Part shown: positions 1 through 6,378 of the stretch, piece by piece | Layout: the number at the start of each line of letters is the position of its first letter | Numbering within the stretch: position 1 is the first letter of the stretch | Assembly: GCA_003530935.1 (NCBI GenBank) | Contig: DPEO01000095.1 | Location: 1-6,863 of the forward strand | Direction of reading: 5' to 3' | DNA length: 6,863 nt | Origin: Desulfomicrobiaceae bacterium | GTDB taxonomy: Bacteria; Desulfobacterota; Desulfovibrionia; Desulfovibrionales; Desulfomicrobiaceae | Translations under genes and position numbers: made by a program | Notes under the pieces: model-generated | Database searches by the model: none | What the model saw: only the letters and a program-made list of their open reading frames with translations | Told to the model about the DNA's origin: nothing

Positions 1-678
1 CCCAATGGCGCGGGCAAGACCACGGTCTTCAACCTCATCACCGGCAACTACGTTCCGGACTCCGGATCCGTCCGTTTCCGCGGCCACGAACTGGTGGGCA
101 AGCCCATCCACGCCATCGTCCAGGCCGGCATTGCCCGCACCTTTCAGACCATCCGGCTCTTCCAGAACATGAGCGTGCTCGAAAACGTCCTCGCCGGGCG
201 CCATTGCCGCATGCGCGCCGGAGTCTTCGGGGCCATGCTGCGTACCCCGACGCAACGTCGCGAGGAGGACGAAGCCCTGGCCCGGGCCATGGAAGAGCTG
301 CGCTTCGTGGGGCTCTCTCGCGAACACGACAACCTGGCCGGCAATCTCTCCTACGGCAACCAACGCCTGCTGGAAATCGCCCGCGCCCTGGCCACAGACC
401 CGCAGCTCATCATCCTCGACGAACCTGCGGGCGGCATGAACGACCAGGAGACGCAAGACCTGGTGCGCCTCATCTACGCCATCCAAGAGCGCGGCATCAC
501 CATCCTGCTCATCGAACACGATATGAGCCTGGTGATGCGGGTATGCCAAAAACTGATCGTTTTGGAGCACGGGGCGCAGATCGCCACCGGCACCCCGGCG
601 GAAATCCAAAACCATCCCCGCGTGATCGAAGCCTATCTGGGTGTGGAGGACGATGAAGATGGCCCTGCTGCAAATTGA
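1..678 (+). CDS. livG: Branched-chain amino acid ABC transporter ATP-binding protein LivG (5'-truncated)
   Basis: This is one of the two ATPases that power a Liv-type importer for branched-chain amino acids or related substrates. It acts on the cytoplasmic face of the inner membrane. The window opens inside the Walker A loop, so the fragment begins PNGAGKTT and about 35-40 N-terminal residues are missing. The visible 225 residues contain the Q-loop glutamine at fragment residue 49 (RTFQTIRLF), the signature LSYGNQ at 116-121, Walker B ending in D140-E141 followed by PAGGM, and the switch histidine H173 (IEHDM). The C-terminal tail (GTPAEIQNHPRVIEAYLG) is typical of LivG rather than a generic ABC ATPase. 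The gene ends in TGA and overlaps livF by 20 bases, which implies translational coupling. Permease and binding-protein genes would be expected to the left of the window. Substrate preference cannot be decided from the ATPase. Confidence 0.95.
   Translation, partial: PNGAGKTTVFNLITGNYVPDSGSVRFRGHELVGKPIHAIVQAGIARTFQTIRLFQNMSVLENVLAGRHCRMRAGVFGAMLRTPTQRREEDEALARAMEELRFVGLSREHDNLAGNLSYGNQRLLEIARALATDPQLIILDEPAGGMNDQETQDLVRLIYAIQERGITILLIEHDMSLVMRVCQKLIVLEHGAQIATGTPAEIQNHPRVIEAYLGVEDDEDGPAAN
645..650 (+). promoter_or_regulatory. Ribosome binding site that sets the livF start
   Basis: GGAGGA lies inside the end of livG. Three in-frame starts are possible for livF: GTG at 641, ATG at 653 and ATG at 659. 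Only ATG 659 has normal spacing (8 bases) from this site. GTG 641 lies upstream of it, and ATG 653 is just 2 bases away. Starting at 659 also gives the usual LivF N-terminus (MALLQIENLRVRYG). Confidence 0.7.
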
Positions 679-1384
679 AAATCTGCGCGTGCGCTACGGC
701 AACGTGGAGGCCCTGCACGGCATCAGTCTCCACGTGGACGAGGGAGAAATCGTCACCATCCTCGGCGCCAACGGCGCGGGAAAGACCACGACCCTCAACG
801 CCATCTGCGGCCTGGTCCCCGTGGCCGAAGGACACATCTGGCTGCGGGATATCCCGCTCCACTCCCTGCCCGCGCACGCCATCGTACGTCACGGCATCAC
901 CCAAAGCCCGGAAGGCCGCCGCGTGTTCGCCACCCTCTCGGTGGAGGAAAACCTGATGCTCGGGGCCTTCACAGCCACGGACGCCAAGCGGGTTGCCGCC
1001 ACCCAGGAATGGATCTACCGGCTCTTTCCCCGCCTGGAGGAACGCCGGCACCAATTGGCCGGCACCCTTTCCGGCGGGGAGCAGCAAATGCTGGCCATCG
1101 GCCGGGCGCTCATGGCGGAGCCCAAACTCCTGCTCTTGGATGAGCCGAGCCTCGGCCTGGCCCCCATTTTGGTGCAATCCATCTTTGCCACCATCCGGGA
1201 GATCAACCGCAGCGGCGTGACCGTCATCTTGGTGGAACAAAACGCCCGCGCGGCGCTGAAACTCGCCCACCGCGGCTACGTCCTCGAAGTGGGGCGCGTG
1301 GTCCTCTCGGATACCGCGGCCAATCTCCTGGCCAACGAAGACGTACAAAAGGCCTACCTCGGCGGCGGCCACGCCGCACGCTAA
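659..1384 (+). CDS. livF: Branched-chain amino acid ABC transporter ATP-binding protein LivF
   Basis: This is the second ATPase of the Liv importer and pairs with LivG beneath the two membrane permeases. From ATG 659 it has 241 residues, a normal LivF length. Walker A is GANGAGKTT at 36-44 with K42. The signature is LSGGEQQ at 137-143. Walker B ends in D161-E162, followed by PSLGLAP, a typical LivF sequence. The switch region reads LVEQNARAAL, with EQN where LivG has EHD; this is a normal LivF feature and does not mark a dead ATPase. The C-terminus (ANEDVQKAYLGG) also matches the family. It is the last gene of the operon: a 115-base non-coding gap follows before an unrelated chemoreceptor gene. 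The family call is secure; the exact substrate is inferred from the family. Confidence 0.95.
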   Translation: MALLQIENLRVRYGNVEALHGISLHVDEGEIVTILGANGAGKTTTLNAICGLVPVAEGHIWLRDIPLHSLPAHAIVRHGITQSPEGRRVFATLSVEENLMLGAFTATDAKRVAATQEWIYRLFPRLEERRHQLAGTLSGGEQQMLAIGRALMAEPKLLLLDEPSLGLAPILVQSIFATIREINRSGVTVILVEQNARAALKLAHRGYVLEVGRVVLSDTAANLLANEDVQKAYLGGGHAAR

Positions 1385-1401
1385 ACGCTGCTCATCCCCG
1401 C

Positions 1402-1416
1402 GGGGGCCTCGCCCCC
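1402..1416 (+). terminator. Possible weak hairpin after livF
   Basis: GGGGGC (1402-1407) and GCCCCC (1411-1416) can form a six-pair GC stem with a three-base loop, 18 bases past the livF stop. No T-tract follows, so it is not a standard intrinsic terminator. It could be a pause or 3'-end stabilising hairpin. It lies in the 115-base gap 1385-1499, where I see no convincing promoter for the next gene. Confidence 0.25.
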
Positions 1417-1499
1417 CATGCAGCCCCCCAAACCACCTCGAAGCTTGCCCGGACACGTCGCTTGGGGGTAGGCAGGTATCGTCATCAAGGAGGGAAACG

Positions 1500-3026
1500 A
1501 TGCGCGCACGTCTTCTTGGCATGACCGCCATCCTCACCTTGAGCATACTTGCCGCCGAAATCGGATCCGCACCCCAACCCGCCCTGGTTGGTATGTTTGC
1601 CGCCCTGCTGATGGCCCTGGAAGCCGCATGGACCGAACACCGTCAGCACCGTGCCCTTGCCGCGGCGCTGGATACTCTGGTCCGCGAGCGCACCATGCCT
1701 CAAGGGCTGCGGATTTCCCCGCAACTGGCCAGCGCCTTGGGCCAGGTGGAAAACTGCTTGCGCACGGAGACTGGGCTCCGCCAAGGGATCGTCCAGGGCC
1801 TGCCCATGCCGTTCCTTCTGGTGGACCCCAAAGAACGAGCCGTGGCCACCAATGCCGCTACCATGGAGATGCTCGAAATCGAGACCCCACCCGAGGCCCA
1901 GCTAGGCCGAACGCTCGCGGAGATCTTCTACAACGACCCGAGCCGTTCCACCGCCGTGGGCAAGGCCATGGCCAGCGGAGAAGTCTTCCGCAACCTGGAG
2001 GTCACCATCCGCGGCCACAAGGGCAGCGAACGCCATGTACTGGCCAATGTCTATCCTCTTTACGACAGCGCCGGCACCCTGCTCGGCGGCATGTGCATCT
2101 ATCTCGATATGACCGAGGCCAAAAGGGCCTCGCAACGTTTGCGTGAGCAGCACGCCGCCCTTACCAAACTCATCGCAGCCTCCACCGAGGTGGGCGCCAC
2201 CCTGGCTTCGGCCGCCGAAGAGCTTTCCGCCCAGGTCGAAGAGGCCTCGGCCGTGGCCCGCAGCCAGCAGCAGCATAGCGAAGCCATGGCCACATCCACC
2301 CAGCAACTGGCCGGCTCGGCCCGGGCCATCGGCGCCAATACCCGAACAGCCCAAGACCTGGGAGCCGCCGCCGAGAGCAAGGCCCGAGACTGTGCCTCGA
2401 CCCTGAACGAAGCCCAACACGCCATGGACGGCGTCCTGGACCAGGCAAACGCCTTGCGTCAGGGCATGCACGCCCTGGCGCAGCAGGCCATGACCATCGG
2501 CTCCATCATCCAAGTCATCGAAGACATCGCGGATCAAACCAATCTGCTGGCCCTCAACGCGGCCATCGAAGCAGCCCGCGCTGGAGACGCCGGCCGAGGG
2601 TTTGCCGTCGTGGCGGACGAGGTGCGCAAACTGGCGGAAAAAACCGTCCAGGCCACCAACGAGGTGCGCAGCTCCATCGCTGCGGTGCAGCAAGGGGTGC
2701 TCGCCAACCAAAAAGCCACCGACGAAGCCGCTACCGCCATCACCCACGGCTCCGAGCTCGTGGCCCACAGCCAGACCATGCTTGCCGAATTGGCCACTCA
2801 AGTCTCCAATATAGCCGACCATCTGAGAGACATCGCCACAGCGGCCGCCCAGCAAGCCGAGGCCAGCGCGGAACTCGACACCATCGGCCGCAGTCTTGCG
2901 GATTCGGCGCAGCAAAGCGCCACCGCCATGGAAGAATCCGCCAAAGCAGTCACCAGCCTTGCAGAGCTGGCGGCCCGCATCCACACCATCATTGCCCGCA
3001 TGCACGAAATCTCTCGCACCGCCTAA
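1500..3026 (+). CDS. Methyl-accepting chemotaxis protein with cytoplasmic PAS domain
   Basis: This is a chemoreceptor that would signal through CheW and CheA to the flagellar motor. The start ATG 1500 has a strong AAGGAGGG site 5 bases upstream. The 508-residue protein opens with two hydrophobic segments (about 5-20 and 27-43) joined by a very short loop, so it has almost no periplasmic sensing domain. A PAS-like domain follows at about 93-206 (from GLPMPFLLVD to YLDMTEAK), so the input is probably cytoplasmic, such as redox state, a cofactor-bound ligand or a metabolite. I see no clear HAMP domain. The signalling domain covers roughly 215-505, and its conserved hairpin tip starts at E341 (EDIADQTNLLALNAAIEAA). 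No CheR-docking pentapeptide of the NWETF type is present at the C-terminus, which ends ISRTA. The gene appears to be its own transcription unit. The ligand is unknown; a role in energy taxis linked to the downstream respiratory genes is only a guess. Confidence 0.93.
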   Translation: MRARLLGMTAILTLSILAAEIGSAPQPALVGMFAALLMALEAAWTEHRQHRALAAALDTLVRERTMPQGLRISPQLASALGQVENCLRTETGLRQGIVQGLPMPFLLVDPKERAVATNAATMEMLEIETPPEAQLGRTLAEIFYNDPSRSTAVGKAMASGEVFRNLEVTIRGHKGSERHVLANVYPLYDSAGTLLGGMCIYLDMTEAKRASQRLREQHAALTKLIAASTEVGATLASAAEELSAQVEEASAVARSQQQHSEAMATSTQQLAGSARAIGANTRTAQDLGAAAESKARDCASTLNEAQHAMDGVLDQANALRQGMHALAQQAMTIGSIIQVIEDIADQTNLLALNAAIEAARAGDAGRGFAVVADEVRKLAEKTVQATNEVRSSIAAVQQGVLANQKATDEAATAITHGSELVAHSQTMLAELATQVSNIADHLRDIATAAAQQAEASAELDTIGRSLADSAQQSATAMEESAKAVTSLAELAARIHTIIARMHEISRTA

Positions 3027-3072
3027 AACGGACCAAATCGCTCCAAAGCTTGCCTTGCTGCGTCCGACAGAT

Positions 3073-3091
3073 ACAGGAAAGATCATCCTGT
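3073..3091 (+). promoter_or_regulatory. Inverted repeat upstream of the octaheme cytochrome gene
   Basis: ACAGGA (3073-3078) and TCCTGT (3086-3091) form a perfect six-base inverted repeat around a seven-base spacer. It lies 25 bases before the octaheme start codon and 46 bases after the chemoreceptor stop. As RNA it would be a modest hairpin followed by CTTATCTT, a weak terminator for the chemoreceptor at best. As DNA it could be an operator. I cannot match it to a known regulator motif, and no convincing -35/-10 pair is visible in the 3027-3115 gap. Confidence 0.3.
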
Positions 3092-3115
3092 CTTATCTTG
3101 CACAAGGAGGTAGCG

Positions 3116-4711
3116 ATGCTCCGTCTCGTCACCCTCATTCTCACCCTGGCATGGACCGCCTCTGCCTGGGGGACGGAAACGGATGAGCAGGCCCCAGGCC
3201 GCATCCTGGCCCGCCAAGCCGTCAGGGAGGATCCCAAAGCCTGGATCACCGCCGACCACTCCCAACACCCCATCCTCAAACAGCCGTTCACGAAGCCTGA
3301 GGAGGTCACCCGCGCCTGCCTCTCCTGCCACAACCAGGCCGGGATCCAATTTCATAAAACAATCCACTGGACATGGGCCGATCCCGCGGACCCCCGAGGC
3401 ATCACCGGCAAAGGCCGCTTGACCGTCAACAACTTCTGCATCGCCGTGGGTTCGAACGAGCCGCGATGCACCTCCTGCCACGCCGGTTACGGCTGGATGA
3501 ACAAAAACTTCGATTTCTCCAATGTGGAGGCCATCGATTGCCTCGTCTGCCACGAACAGACCGGGACCTACGTCAAGTTCCCCACCAAAGGCGGCTATCC
3601 CGCCACCGAACCGACGCCCTTTGGGGGTAAGGAGATCCTACCGCCGGACTACACCAAAGTTGCCCAATCCGTGGGGAAACCCACCCGCCGCAATTGCGGC
3701 ACCTGCCACTTCTACGGCGGTGGCGGAGACGGCGTGAAACACGGCGACCTCGATTCCTCCATGACCAATCCCAACAAGGCCCTTGACGTCCACATGGGCA
3801 TCGACGGCCAAAACTTTAGCTGCAGCCGCTGTCATTCCACCCGCGCCCACCATATCGCAGGCCGGGTGTATGCCACCCCGGCCTTTACGGAGCGCAAAAG
3901 TCTGCTCGAGGATGACCTTGCCGCCAAGATCAGCTGCGAATCCTGCCACGGACACACGCCGCACAAGGCCCATGCCAAGGCCAACGACCATACGGACAAG
4001 GTAGCCTGTCAAAGCTGCCACATCCCCACCTTTGCCCGGGCGCTTCCCACCAAAATGCATTGGGATTGGTCCCAGGCCGGCGACAAGGAGCGTCCCATCC
4101 ACAAGGACGCATTCGGCAAGGCCGACTACGATCCCAAAAAAGGGAGCTTCGTGTGGCGCAAAAACGTCACTCCCTATTATGCTTGGTACAACGGCTCCAT
4201 TCAAGGCACGACCGCCAAGGACATCATCGACCCCACGAAGCCCGTCCGCCTGAGCTGGCCGGAAGGCAGTCCCAATGACCCGAAATCCCGCATCTTCCCT
4301 TTCAAAATTCACACCGGCCGGACTCCGTACGACAAGGTCAACAAAACCATGGTCATTCCCAAACTCTTTGGCCCCAAAGGCTCCGGAGCATATTGGGCGG
4401 ACTTCGACTGGGGCAAGGCCATCGCTGTTGGCCAGGAGTACAACGGGCTCCCCTACAGCGGACAGTACGATTTCGTGGATACCGAATACGTCTTCCCCAT
4501 CACCCACATGGTCGCCCCCAAAGAGCAGGTACTTGCGTGCACCGAATGCCATAGCGCCCAAGGCCGCCTCCGCCATATCCAGGGGGTGTACATGCCCGCC
4601 CGCGACCGAGTGCAGGCCTTGGATACCGGCGGTTGGGCACTGGTGGTCATCTCGGTGATCGGCGTCGCACTCCACGGTCTTGGCCGCTTCATCGCCTCTC
4701 TCAAGCGCTAG
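3116..4711 (+). CDS. otr: Octaheme cytochrome c, octaheme tetrathionate reductase (OTR) family, membrane-anchored
   Basis: This is a periplasmic multiheme reductase or electron carrier of 531 residues. ATG 3116 has AAGGAGG 5 bases upstream and gives a Sec signal peptide (charged start, hydrophobic 4-17, likely cleavage near ASAWG). Eight CXXCH heme sites start at C68, C118, C142, C194, C236, C274, C298 and C475. The motif GGGGDGVKHGD after heme 4 is a family hallmark. From memory, Shewanella OTR has active-site Asn61, Cys64, Asp150 and Lys153, with the lysine ligating the catalytic heme. Here N105/C108 and D205/K208 keep those spacings and are the likely equivalents. A hydrophobic stretch at about 506-525 followed by RFIASLKR looks like a C-terminal membrane anchor. 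The gene starts a four-gene cluster; its TAG stop overlaps the next ribosome binding site. OTR-family enzymes reduce tetrathionate, nitrite and hydroxylamine in vitro. The physiological substrate here is unknown. Confidence 0.9.
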   Translation: MLRLVTLILTLAWTASAWGTETDEQAPGRILARQAVREDPKAWITADHSQHPILKQPFTKPEEVTRACLSCHNQAGIQFHKTIHWTWADPADPRGITGKGRLTVNNFCIAVGSNEPRCTSCHAGYGWMNKNFDFSNVEAIDCLVCHEQTGTYVKFPTKGGYPATEPTPFGGKEILPPDYTKVAQSVGKPTRRNCGTCHFYGGGGDGVKHGDLDSSMTNPNKALDVHMGIDGQNFSCSRCHSTRAHHIAGRVYATPAFTERKSLLEDDLAAKISCESCHGHTPHKAHAKANDHTDKVACQSCHIPTFARALPTKMHWDWSQAGDKERPIHKDAFGKADYDPKKGSFVWRKNVTPYYAWYNGSIQGTTAKDIIDPTKPVRLSWPEGSPNDPKSRIFPFKIHTGRTPYDKVNKTMVIPKLFGPKGSGAYWADFDWGKAIAVGQEYNGLPYSGQYDFVDTEYVFPITHMVAPKEQVLACTECHSAQGRLRHIQGVYMPARDRVQALDTGGWALVVISVIGVALHGLGRFIASLKR

Positions 4712-4720
4712 GAGGATCCC

Positions 4721-5359
4721 ATGGCGAAAACCAAAATCTATCTTTACACGCGCTTCGAACGCTTCTGGCATTGGCTGCAGGCCATCATCATTTTCGTCCT
4801 GCTCCTGACCGGATTCGAAGTCCATGGAACCTACAGCCTGCTCGGCTTCCATACTGCGGTACGGATTCACAACGCCTTTGGATTTGGCTGGGTGGTGCTC
4901 TTTGCCTTCATCATCTTCTGGGTCTTCACCACCGGAGAATGGAAGCAGTACATTCCCACCAGCAAAAAGCTCTGGGAAGTGGTGCGTTACTACACCTCCG
5001 GTATCTTCCAGGGAAAACCCCACCCTGTGCAGAAGACTAAAGAAGCCAAACACAACCCCCTGCAGCGGCTGACCTACCTGGCGCTCACCGCAGTACTGCT
5101 CACTCTGCAGATGGGCACCGGCCTTCTCTACTATCTCTATAACGACTGGGCCGTGTGGGGGCTCACCTTCCTCGGCTTGCGAACCATTGCCCTCATCCAC
5201 CTGGCCTGTGCCTTCGGCATCCTCTCCTTTGTCATCATCCACATCTACATGACCACCACCGGCCACACCCTCACCAGCCACATCGCGGCCATGATCAGCG
5301 GCTGGGAAGAGGTGGACGAACACGAAGTAGCGGATTGGGAACGGGCTGCCCGACGCTAG
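4721..5359 (+). CDS. Cytochrome b subunit, PhsC / Ni-Fe hydrogenase cytochrome b type
   Basis: This is an integral membrane diheme cytochrome b of 212 residues that probably exchanges electrons between the quinone pool and periplasmic partners. Four membrane segments are visible at about 18-35, 52-70, 117-138 and 155-178. Candidate heme ligands are H17 (in RFWHWLQ, the classic first-helix motif), H50 (RIHNAFGF), H160 (ALIHLACAFG) and H174 (IIHIYMTT). This arrangement fits the thiosulfate reductase or hydrogenase cytochrome b family. The start ATG 4721 follows the octaheme stop by nine bases. Its ribosome binding site (within 4709-4715) includes that stop codon, so the two genes are almost certainly co-translated. 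The C-terminal tail after residue 185 is acidic and then basic and is probably cytoplasmic. The quinone-coupled role is inferred from the family and the neighbours. Whether its direct partner is the octaheme protein or the iron-sulfur protein is open. Confidence 0.88.
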   Translation: MAKTKIYLYTRFERFWHWLQAIIIFVLLLTGFEVHGTYSLLGFHTAVRIHNAFGFGWVVLFAFIIFWVFTTGEWKQYIPTSKKLWEVVRYYTSGIFQGKPHPVQKTKEAKHNPLQRLTYLALTAVLLTLQMGTGLLYYLYNDWAVWGLTFLGLRTIALIHLACAFGILSFVIIHIYMTTTGHTLTSHIAAMISGWEEVDEHEVADWERAARR

Positions 5360-5365
5360 GCGTCC

Positions 5366-5393
5366 TTGACAGCCCCAGGGCCATGCCTATCCG
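5366..5393 (+). promoter_or_regulatory. Possible sigma-70-type promoter overlapping the internal terminator
   Basis: TTGACA (5366-5371) is a perfect -35 hexamer. Sixteen bases later comes TATCCG (5388-5393), which matches the -10 consensus only at its first three bases. Transcription would begin near 5400, past the left arm of the terminator stem, so this transcript could not form the hairpin and would read into the iron-sulfur gene. The weak -10 makes the call tentative. Confidence 0.25.
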
Positions 5394-5409
5394 TGGCCCT
5401 GATTTTTTT
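5376..5409 (+). terminator. Intrinsic (rho-independent) terminator inside the respiratory cluster
   Basis: CAGGGCCA (5376-5383) pairs perfectly with TGGCCCTG (5394-5401) around a ten-base loop. An A and then seven T residues (5403-5409) follow. This is a textbook intrinsic terminator, 16 bases after the cytochrome b stop codon. The T-tract ends three bases before the GGAGGA ribosome binding site of the next gene, so that gene depends on readthrough, antitermination, transcript processing or its own promoter. Confidence 0.85.
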
Positions 5410-5411
5410 CT

Positions 5412-5417
5412 GGAGGA
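5412..5417 (+). promoter_or_regulatory. Ribosome binding site of the iron-sulfur gene, next to the terminator
   Basis: GGAGGA lies four bases before ATG 5422 and fixes that start, which also gives a complete Tat signal peptide. It begins only three bases after the terminator T-tract, so the hairpin and its tail could affect ribosome access in any transcript that reads through. Confidence 0.75.
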
Positions 5418-5421
5418 CTCT

Positions 5422-6378
5422 ATGGGCATTTCCCGACGAACGTTTTTTCAGTGGCTGGGGGCGAGCGCCGCGCTCTCGGTGCTTCCCGGGACCAGCGAGG
5501 CCGCAGCAGCAGGAGAAGAACTCGCCACCATGCTCGACCTCTCTCGGTGCGTGGGATGCGGCTCCTGCGTGGAGGCCTGCCGGGAGGCCAACCAAGCCAA
5601 ATACCCCCGCCCCACCAAACCCTTCCCGAAGATGTACCCCCAAGGACGGGTGCAGGTGGCGGACTGGTCTGAACGGCGCCTGGTGGACGACCGGCTCACG
5701 CCGTACAATTGGCTTTTCATCCAAACCGCGACCGGGACCTACAACGATCAGCCCTTCGAAATCCACATCCCCCGCAGGTGCCTACACTGCACCAATCCCC
5801 CCTGCGCCAATCTGTGCCCGTGGGGCGCGGCCTTCAAGCAGGCCAACGGCATCGTGCGCATCAACGATCAGATCTGCCTCGGGGGCTCCAAGTGCAAAGC
5901 GGTGTGCCCCTGGCATATCCCGGAGCGCCAGACCGGCGTGGGACTCTACCTCGACCTGCTTCCCTCCTACGCCGGCAACGGGGTCATGTACAAATGCGAC
6001 CGCTGCTGGAACCGCATTGCCGAAGGCGCGCTCCCGGCCTGTATCGAGGCCTGCCCATACGACGTGCAAACCATCGGCCCCCGACAGGCCATTGTGGAAA
6101 AAGCGCACCAATTGGCTGAGTCCATGAATGGATTCCTCTACGGCGAGCATGAAAACGGCGGCACCAATACCGTCTATGTCTCTCCAGTACCCTTTGACGT
6201 GCTCAATGCCGCCATCGCCACCGGACCAGGACGACCCCACTTGAAGGCCGTGCCCGATCCGTTCCATGAGGAAGAACGCCTGACACGCGCCATCCTTGCC
6301 GCCCCCCTGGCCGGGATTGCCGCAGGCGCCCTGCATATCCTGCGCGCCACCAAGGAGGATTCCCATGAAGACAAGTAA
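5422..6378 (+). CDS. Tat-exported 4Fe-4S ferredoxin-like electron transfer subunit (HybA/TtrB/NrfC type) with C-terminal anchor
   Basis: This is a periplasmic electron-wiring subunit of 318 residues, related to the iron-sulfur subunits of molybdopterin oxidoreductases and hydrogenases. The N-terminus has a twin-arginine signal (SRRTFFQWLG, then a hydrophobic stretch and an AAAA region near 27-30), so the protein would be exported folded with its clusters in place. Four cluster motifs are visible: C43-C46-C49-C53, C120-C123-C128-C132, C152-C158-C162 and C192-C195-C207-C211. The third motif has glycine (G155) where the second cysteine is expected, giving 15 cysteines rather than 16. Residues 289-307 form a likely membrane helix with a short charged tail, as in HybA or FdnH. 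The gene follows an internal terminator, and its end overlaps the next gene by 14 bases. No molybdopterin subunit is seen in the window, so the partner is probably the octaheme protein and/or the b-type subunits. The exact subfamily is uncertain. Confidence 0.88.
   Translation: MGISRRTFFQWLGASAALSVLPGTSEAAAAGEELATMLDLSRCVGCGSCVEACREANQAKYPRPTKPFPKMYPQGRVQVADWSERRLVDDRLTPYNWLFIQTATGTYNDQPFEIHIPRRCLHCTNPPCANLCPWGAAFKQANGIVRINDQICLGGSKCKAVCPWHIPERQTGVGLYLDLLPSYAGNGVMYKCDRCWNRIAEGALPACIEACPYDVQTIGPRQAIVEKAHQLAESMNGFLYGEHENGGTNTVYVSPVPFDVLNAAIATGPGRPHLKAVPDPFHEEERLTRAILAAPLAGIAAGALHILRATKEDSHEDK

Noticed and set aside
641..658. Alternative GTG start for livF at 641
   Set aside because: It lies upstream of the GGAGGA site that serves ATG 659 and would add residues not usual at the LivF N-terminus.
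509..1546. Minus-strand open frame of 345 codons opposite livF
   Set aside because: Shadow of livG and livF, which carry all the ABC ATPase motifs on the + strand; the antisense product has no recognisable motifs.
1441..3054. The 9-mer AAGCTTGCC occurs at 1441-1449 and again at 3046-3054, each 60-70 bases before a start codon
   Set aside because: Flanking bases do not align and it is short enough to be chance; no palindrome or known regulator motif is present.
1902..3086. Minus-strand open frame of 394 codons opposite the chemoreceptor
   Set aside because: Glycine-rich, low-complexity translation mirroring the alanine-rich coiled coil on the other strand; no family features.
3097..3106. CTTGCACAAG, which resembles a CRP/FNR-type half-palindrome
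   Set aside because: Only four-base arms, with the right arm running into the Shine-Dalgarno; it does not match TTGTGA-N6-TCACAA or TTGAT-N4-ATCAA.
3050..3115. Alternative TTG start for the octaheme cytochrome at 3050
   Set aside because: No ribosome binding site, and it would place a charged, cysteine-containing extension before a clean Sec signal peptide that begins at ATG 3116.
3638..5323. Very long open frame on the minus strand (561 codons) opposite the octaheme and cytochrome b genes
   Set aside because: It spans two well-supported genes and their junction, has no recognisable domain and is a typical antisense shadow of GC-rich coding sequence.
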